NCBI GenBank assembly: GCA_963931925.1
Contig: OZ007567.1
Coordinates: 78,666,686 to 78,730,685, forward strand
Source: Onchidella celtica
Lineage: Eukaryota > Mollusca > Gastropoda > Systellommatophora > Onchidiidae
Direction of reading: 5' to 3'
DNA length: 64,000 nt
In this document: positions 57,599 through 64,000 of the stretch, piece by piece
Position numbering within the stretch: position 1 is the first letter of the stretch
How the letters are laid out: the number at the start of each line of letters is the position of its first letter
Position numbers and translations under genes: made by a program
The notes under the pieces: generated by a model
Told to the model about the DNA's origin: nothing
Databases searched by the model: none
Seen by the model: the letters and a program-made list of their open reading frames with translations, nothing else

Positions 57599-59551
57599 AA
57601 TAATTTTATACACTCAAGGCTTTGGCATAAACAAGCGATTTCTCTCCTACAGTAAGCCAGCACGCGTTGACAGCGAATGTGTGAAATATATCAGTTACTA
57701 TATCAGGATACCTGAGGTGAGTTGGGATAGGTTCACAACCATCAACACTAGGCTAGCTTATTCAGACCAAAGGTTTACGTTAGTGACGTCATCTTCGGGA
57801 AACCCCGACTTCAGGTATTTTACAAATTCACTCTTCAAGGGCTTAACAGCCGCCTTACTGAAAATACACATTTGGTTGAGGTCGTGAACTGAATACTGCC
57901 AAGAGTTGGAAAGACAGCGAATCTGCGCACAATGCATTTGATTCGTTTCAGGGCAGAGCAGTACGAATAAACTTCAACGGAGATGACATCATCTTCGCCA
58001 CTGACGGAACTCTGGGAAAAAAATCTGGCAGTAAAACAGTTCAGTACTTTTACATAAACGAGCTCTTTTTTGTCTAATTATCAGATTGAACCAAATGATT
58101 TAAAAATACGATTCCACCCGAGGTAGCATCGAATTTCTTATGTCTTGAAAAATGTATTATATATATAATATTTTTTTTTTGTTTTTTTTTTTTGCATAGG
58201 TAACTGCAACCAAATACAGCTAGATTTCTCAGTGATAATTCACATAATTCAAAAAGAAAGTGCACACATGTGTTTACTGCCATGCCCATTCTTCGCTCTC
58301 CACACTCGAGTTATCTGAGTTACGGGCCATCTTCTTTGCCCACCCATCCCCTCTCCTCGAGGCGTGGGTCGCCGTCATTGAAAAAAAAATAAATAAAGAG
58401 GTCCAATGTGCGGGAAGTAACATATGGGAATTAGTCACAACAGAAAAAGAAGTTTGATCGGGGGGGGGGGGGGGGGGTCATGGGTTAAGATGGCCATGAA
58501 GTTGAGAAGAGCAGTTAAGGAAATCCACCAGGGAGTCATTTTGAAGGCTAAGAAGTCAAGAAAAAAACAACAAGAAAAATCAGAAAACAGCTGTGCAAAT
58601 GCCAAAGGTGATCTTCCCAAAACAAACACCTCACCCTACGGGAATAGCATGGGCATTTTCATGGTGAGCAGTGGGCTAGACCTAGTGCATGCACTATCTT
58701 GCTGTGTCCTGGTTGGGGAGAAATACGTACTGTATGTCGATAAGAGGAAAGAATGGAATAACACGTCAGATTACGGAGAATTATTTTGTAGCAATAAAGA
58801 AGAAATAGGTTGGGACTTGAGGGAAGGCGACACTGAAGTGATTTTTTAATTTAATTTTTATTTTGGAGGTCAGGAAGCTGGTAGTATCATAGATATTAAC
58901 CAGAAATTACTTGGATCACCCAATGTGAAGGGAAATGGTGTAAGTGAAGGAAAAAGTATGATATTTTTCAGTTGCCATGCATAGTTACAGCGGCCATACT
59001 GGGGTTTGACTGTATATGTCATGATTGTAAAAAATAACTTCCCTAATGATCAACATTATTTCGATGGAATTTTGTATGAAACTTGCTGATTCTACACTGA
59101 AGGCCCGTTCCCCCCCCCCCTTTTTTTTAGATAAATCGAGTGCCACTTGGTAAACTATTTCCGTTTTCACAAAGTTTTCAGGAGAGGCAAAAACAGAATA
59201 ACTTTCTTTATCAGACTTACTAGTTACGATTTCAACGATATTTTAAAAATGTTATTCAACTCTTAATTTTCGGAATTAAGTCCCAGCTTTTAACACAACC
59301 TGCGGACTGTCAAGGGCTGTGAGTATTTTAAATATCTCTTTTTTTTTTTTTTTTGTTGAAAACTTGAGTTACGGTAGTTTACCATGTCGCCTCAAAATGG
59401 TATTGTTAGATCTTCAATCGTCAGTGACATAAAAAAAAAATTAGCATTTTTAACCGTTTTTGAGGTCGTGCATTTCTAAAATTATTATTGATGACGGCCA
59501 CTTTCTTTGAACACTAAAAGACAGGCAGGAGGCTCAACTTCAGACCGAAAG
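57599..59551. promoter_or_regulatory. ARIH1 upstream region; promoter expected here but not localised
   Basis: The 5' UTR and promoter of ARIH1 should lie here. GC content rises slightly at 57540-57800. No TATA box in a convincing position was recognised. An ORF at 58424-58849 (plus) runs through an 18-base G run at 58460-58477 and has no recognisable domain, so I do not call it a gene. Confidence 0.3.
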
Positions 59552-59563
59552 ATTTATGTATAA

Positions 59564-60621
59564 TAATAATAATAATAGTTCGTCCATCAGGTATGATGAT
59601 GACCTTAACAACACCAGAGGAATAAAGAACAGAAATTGTTGAGAATTTCAACACATGGACAATGAAGAGAACTAAAGGACACAGAGGACAGAATGGAAAG
59701 ACTGTTCTTTCATGACTTATGGCTTCTCATGTGACTGATAAGTCCTATTTTTGCCCTGCAGACCCTTCCGCATAAATGACAAGAGTGCTCCGTTGGTTCA
59801 GTACCACTGGGCCTTTTCTTGCGCCGTTCTCTTTTTTTGATAGCCTGCTGGACTCTGTCAGCTTCCCATGCTTTGCTGCCTCTGGTAAGGGCCGCCCTCC
59901 AATTTGCACGATCAAGCGAGAGCTTTTCCCACTCACTCACATCAATGGCAAAGGCCTTCAGTGATTGCTTGAGAGTGTCTTTGTACCGTCTCTTTGGGGC
60001 CCCAACATTCCTCGTTCCATTGGAGAGCTCAGAGAAGAAGATTTGCTTAGGGAGTCTGGAGTCGGGCATTCTGACAACATGTCCTGCCCAACGTAGCTGA
60101 ATTTTTTTCAGGTGGCAGAAGATGCTCAATTCCTTGGCACGATTGAGGACCTCAGTGTCTGGAATTTTATCCTGCCATTTGATCCTTAGGATCTTTCTAA
60201 GGCAGGCCAGATGAAAGTGATTTAGCTTTCTGGCATGCGATTGGTACACTGTCCAGGTTTCAGCCCCATAGAGTAGGGTGGGAAGGACCACAGCATTGTA
60301 CACTTTCAGCTTAGTGTCTGTGCGAATGCCGGCAACATCCCACACTCTCTTTCGAAGCCTGCCAAATGCAGAGCTGGCTTTGCTGATTCTTGAGAGAATT
60401 TCAGTATCAACACGAGCCGTGGAAGACAGTGTACTGCCAAGATAGGTGAAGTTCTCCGACACCTTCAGAAGACTGTCATGGACTTTGATATTTGGGGTCA
60501 CAGGATACTTGTCGTCTGGAGTAGGCTGATGGAGCACTTCCGTCTTCTTTGTGCTTATTGTGAGGCCAAAGTTGTCACAGGCACTAGAGAACTTATCAAC
60601 ACAGTTTTGCATGCTATCGTC
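59564..60621 (-). mobile_element. 5'-truncated LINE (non-LTR retrotransposon)
   Basis: The insertion reads on the minus strand from 60621 to a (TAT)n 3' tail near 59564-59578. A 12-bp direct repeat with one mismatch flanks it: 59552-59563 and 60622-60633, TTATACAT(A/G)AAT on the minus strand. The truncation point is in the active-site box of the reverse transcriptase: the first codons of the insert are the two Asp. Confidence 0.85.
59710..60621 (-). pseudogene. LINE ORF2 C-terminal part: end of reverse transcriptase and C2H2-type tail
   Basis: Translation from 60621 begins DDSMQNCVDKFSSACDNFGL and continues through LSSTARVDTEI, LLYGAETW, LRWAGHVVRMPD and GAPKRRYKDTLKQSLK to a terminal finger HSCHLCGRVCRAKIGLISHM. 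These are standard blocks of invertebrate endonuclease-reverse transcriptases. The frame is open to its stop at 59710, so the copy is young or well preserved. The frame extends about 20 codons upstream to an ATG at 60681, but that part is flanking genomic DNA. The catalytic core is gone, so it is not functional; the exact clade is not assigned. Confidence 0.85.
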
Positions 60622-60633
60622 ATTCATGTATAA

Positions 60634-62612
60634 AAGGATTTTATATGCCATAGATGGCGAGATATGTACAGCTGTCCACAAAATTAAACAAATTATACAG
60701 TGTACGACTTTATGCTATGACAATATGTCTATTAGGCATGGGGGAGTATATACCATAGCAAGAAGTACCATACAAAACTTCGCTGAAATATGTCAATAAT
60801 TAGGAAAGTTATTTACAATTAAATTTGTGCTAAAAAATATATATTTATAATACTATGTGGCAGCCACAACCATATATTAGCAAAGTTAGACTTTTTACAC
60901 CGTTTTTCTTCACATTGTTTGAGTTCTGTTATTTATGGTTGATATCAGCTTTCTGGTGCCATAAATAAAGAAATTCAACTTTAGCTGTACACTCCCTTCC
61001 CCCCGCCCTTTAAAAATTGTGTCAATTTATGCAGAACTAGCTGAGTACTCGTTCGATGAACAGGTTTGTGTAGGTTGTTGTTTTTTTTAATGTGTAAAAC
61101 TTAAGCCTGTGAACTAATAAAGGCATTAATGCTGCATAGATAGTTTATAAGAGAGATGCAACAACAAAGGACACCACTTCATACCGAAAGGAATAACAAC
61201 AAAAGCCGAGATGAGTATAGGGTCATCCCCAAAACTCAGCGATAGGACAGTACACAGTGTGCAGCGGTGCGCACCGAAATTTTTCAGGAAGTGATGATGT
61301 CATAAAAACCTACAGCATGTCAATGAACCTAGTGGAAATTGGGGAAACAATAAATTTCCAATAAAAAAAAAACAAAAACAACTACACCGATTTGAGACTT
61401 CTATTAAAAACTGCAACCTTACATCCATTCTGATGTACCATATAGAATTTGAAGTCTGAGTGTTGAGTGGTTCAGAAGCCTTTTGCAACGAAAAATCTCA
61501 AATAGACATAGATGTCAAACAAAGCAATTAATGTAGAGATATGTGGATTGGACTGTATGTATTTACATATTGCTTTTCGGTGCATAAAAGAAAATACTGT
61601 TTGAAATAATTCTGATGGCTTTTACTTGTAATTCTCTTGATAGTGCTCATGCAGTTCATTAATATTAATGAATGCAAATTCATGTGTATTCATGACCACA
61701 ACAGCAGTCCTAATCCTAATGTTAAATGAAAAAATACGGATGCATCAGAGATTATATTATACGTCGACAAAAATTTATTCTTACTTTTTAAATTATTTAA
61801 TCAGTATTGATCTGACTAAATTTTGCAGATCAACAATATTAATGTTCAGTCTGGAAATCTTTCACAAACCAACAATAACAACAACAACAACAAAACGTCG
61901 TAATTCTATCATTGTTATGGTGAATTGGATGTAGATCAACGCTTCCCACATAGTTGAATGGTTGTATGGAAAATGTTAAAGTACATGTACTGCAAATAAA
62001 TAAATAAATAATTTTTTTTTTAAATGTACATGTATACTAATTTCATTAGCCCCGCTTAAGAAACAATAAAGAAACACATTGCAGAGAATCAGAAATAAAG
62101 GGGAATGAAATGAATTTCATGTAGAAGATGTTAGTGACGGGCAGCAATGTATTTGTTAATACTTTTCTTTCTTTTTTTTTTTATGTTTTCAGAATGTACA
62201 AAATATTAGTTGGTCCCCTATGCACAGTTCAATCAATATTATTAAATTTTTCTTTCATGTCTAATTTTTGTTGTTTTGACCTTTAGTCTACTCTATATAT
62301 CAAGAGGAATAACTCTGCTTTTATTATGCTCTATTATACCAGATACCTAAGATACGAGAATAATAATGGTCATTGTTATATTAGGTATCTTTGATGATGC
62401 CTTAGCTGGTTTGACAATGATTAGACTGGGTCTAGAAATTGCGTGTTATGAAGTCATCCTTTCGACTGATGAAGAAGGTCCCATTGAACATGCCACTGGG
62501 AATCAACCCCTCACAGTAAAATGCTGAATCTGGCAGTAGAGATCTCTTCGTCGTAATCTACTCTTAGCCTGGCTAACGTGAACGGTGAAGAGTGGAACGG
62601 AATCATAGACTC
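60634..62612. other. Intergenic AT-rich DNA between LINE and zinc-finger gene
   Basis: No gene recognised. It holds short A/T homopolymers, (AAC)n at about 61870 and (AAAT)n at about 61995. The promoter or 5' exons of the zinc-finger gene may lie here. Confidence 0.4.
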
Positions 62613-62680
62613 AAGATCTAGATCTAGATCTAGATCTAGCCGTCTGAACTAGATCTAGCTAGATGGCCTAGATCTCTAGC
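62613..62680. repeat. AGATCT-rich tract just upstream of the zinc-finger exon
   Basis: AGATCTAGATCTAGATCTAG repeats followed by AACTAGATCTAGCTAGATGG. Single copies also lie near 19630 and 25150. Such tracts are frequent in gastropod genomes (from memory). Confidence 0.75.
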
Positions 62681-62712
62681 ATTTGCGAAAATTGTTTAGC
62701 CTGAATGTAAAA

Positions 62713-63664
62713 ATGGCTACATGCAAGGTATGTTGGACGTGCAGGGGGCTATTTGAACAGGGAGTCTGTGGATCAAAGGTGAAATCTCACTTGCAGTCCT
62801 GCACTGGATCCAGTCTTCCCAAGGACTATGATCATTTTGAGTATTTTGTGTGCAATAAAGTGGATTTCAGATCTCTTAATTTGTTAAAAGACTGGTTAAA
62901 CAAATGTGGACGAGATCCTCTCCTCAGTATGAACGTGGCAAAAATACTTCCCGATGGCTTAATTAAGTGCCTGACAGTATTGAATGGCAATTCTTCATCA
63001 GGATATTCCACAAAACATGCCCCAAAGTCAGGTGGCAATAGCAACAAGGCCAAGGCCTCTCATGAGCCTTTGAGAGAAGATGATGGTAAATTTGGTAACC
63101 TCAGGCACAACAAATCCTGTCAAACTGTCATCCATAAATCCTCAAACAGCAATTTTTATGACATTCAAGATGTCAGTGAACCAGCTGCAAATGATATTGA
63201 CAATCCGTCTCTTAAATTAACAGATGCTTCCTCAGATTTTCAGACTTCACCTAATGCACGTATAAAACATCAGTGTCAGAATGGTAATGAATTCCACAAT
63301 CAGATCACGGAGCTGAATGCACCAAGCAATGAAATCTTCCAACTAGGAAAGATATTGCTTGCTGAAGAAGAGGAAAAGCTGAAAACTCAGTGTCATGTTT
63401 TGAAAGTTGAAAAAGAATCTTTCTTTGTTTGCAGACTTTGTTCCCATAAAACTAAGTCGGACAAGCTTATGCTTCGACATCTCAATTCTCACAATGATGG
63501 ACATTCATTTGATTGTGAACCATGTGCATACTCGACCATTTGGCGGAGGGAATGGAAACAGCATCTTTATATGCATGAGAAAAACAAAATTTCATGCAGC
63601 TTATGTGGATTTGAATGCTGGAAGAAAGAAATGTTGGATAAGCATTTGGCATCTGAGCATGCAG
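62713..63664 (+). CDS. C2H2 zinc-finger protein, 5' coding exon (gene continues beyond window)
   Basis: An open exon of 952 nt (317 codons plus one base). The ATG at 62713 has a good context (AAAAATGG) and starts MATCKVCWTCRGLFEQGVCG. The exon ends AGCATGCAG|GTATTT. The N-terminus has a Cys/His-rich stretch (CKVCWTC...HLQSC), then a polar, probably disordered region, then three C2H2 fingers near residues 235-315: CRLC...HLNSH, CEPC...HLYMH and CSLC...HLASEH. A fold-alone role as a DNA- or RNA-binding nuclear protein is inferred. The paralogue is not recognised. Translation past 63664 reads into a Tigger/pogo-like repeat, which supports the splice donor. TTG at 62683 is not a start. Confidence 0.75.
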
Positions 63665-63690
63665 GTATTTTTTTTTCTATTTTGTTAGTA

Positions 63691-64000
63691 CAGTGGAACT
63701 TGGTTGTAACGAGATGTAGTACTCTGTCAAAAATGTCTCGTTATATCCGAGGTCTCGCTATTCCAGGAAAAAGGATAAAAAGCAAGGCAAGCGATAAAAA
63801 TTTCCCCTTCCCCTACTCTATTCTTATGGTTCCCACCCCTTGTTAACACGTCCTTTACATCAATGTAATATCAAATTTAATTATTTTTTTTTCAGATGGT
63901 AGCCATGTTTTCATCGAATTATGAGACAAGATCAGAGTGAGATACTATACAATGTCAGAAACAGAAATGTGTTTGTTTCCAGTAGTTTTCTGTGCCGTAT
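63691..64000 (+). mobile_element. Tigger/pogo-like element, left part (cut by window end)
   Basis: It starts CAGTGGAACTTGGTTGTAAC after TA, then ATGTCTCGTTATATCCGAGG and CTATTCCAGGAAAAAGG, matching the element at 23827. It sits in the first intron after the zinc-finger exon, only 26 bp from the splice donor. Confidence 0.65.

Noticed and set aside
57599-57613. Upstream in-frame ATG of ARIH1
   Set aside because: Possible, but the family protein begins MDSD, so 57598 is preferred.
58424-58849. 141-codon plus-strand ORF upstream of ARIH1
   Set aside because: It runs through an 18-base G homopolymer, has no recognisable domain and no splice or start evidence. Probably a chance frame.
60622-60681. 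N-terminal extension of the LINE ORF
   Set aside because: It lies outside the target-site duplication and is host flanking sequence.
62683-62712. Upstream start for the zinc-finger ORF
   Set aside because: The codon there is TTG; the first ATG in frame is 62713, with good context.

Overview
The window is animal nuclear DNA, most likely from a mollusc and probably a gastropod. It has intron-rich genes with GT-AG junctions, AT-rich introns full of transposable elements, tRNA-derived SINEs and AGATCT-rich motifs. The gastropod guess is an inference from repeat style; no species can be named. There is no bacterial-type operon, CRISPR array or rRNA.

The main gene is a complete minus-strand orthologue of ARIH1 (ariadne-1), an RBR-type E3 ubiquitin ligase. 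I could place 14 coding exons between 57598 (start) and 16636 (stop). Every junction is GT-AG and in phase, giving 1533 nt and 510 residues. The zinc ligands of RING1 and of the catalytic RING2, including the active-site Cys, are visible. Downstream of the stop, 8.0-16.6 kb is an AT-rich, gene-free tract that may be a long 3' UTR. It holds two oppositely oriented copies of one MITE.

The introns account for most of the window and hold layered mobile DNA. Intron 1 has a 203-bp MITE and a hairpin. Intron 2 has a roughly 3.9-kb decayed transposon with a broken transposase gene. Intron 4 has a TTAA-flanked element. Intron 7 has a 10,084-bp transposon with TTGA target duplications that itself contains two hAT elements, a THAP-like fragment and a Penelope-like remnant. 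Intron 10 has an 8-9-bp-TSD element carrying an exact 190-bp copy of intron 8 sequence, a SINE, several tandem duplications (one about 0.9 kb and almost identical), a piggyBac-like MITE and a Tigger/pogo-like element. Intron 12 is largely one TA-flanked element whose end lies 7 bp from the exon 12 splice donor.

Upstream of ARIH1 there is a LINE fragment truncated within its reverse-transcriptase active-site codons (59564-60621). Beyond it is the first recognisable coding exon of a plus-strand C2H2 zinc-finger gene (62713-63664), which runs off the window. The left 8 kb has no recognised gene, only simple repeats, a Helitron-like element, a foldback element, a hAT MITE and a SINE.

I found no gene cluster that looks like a new defence or metabolic system. 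The most novel material is the 10-kb nested element with its 13-mer/palindrome array and decayed coding region, the intron fragment carried inside a transposon, and the transposon beside a splice site that was kept functional.
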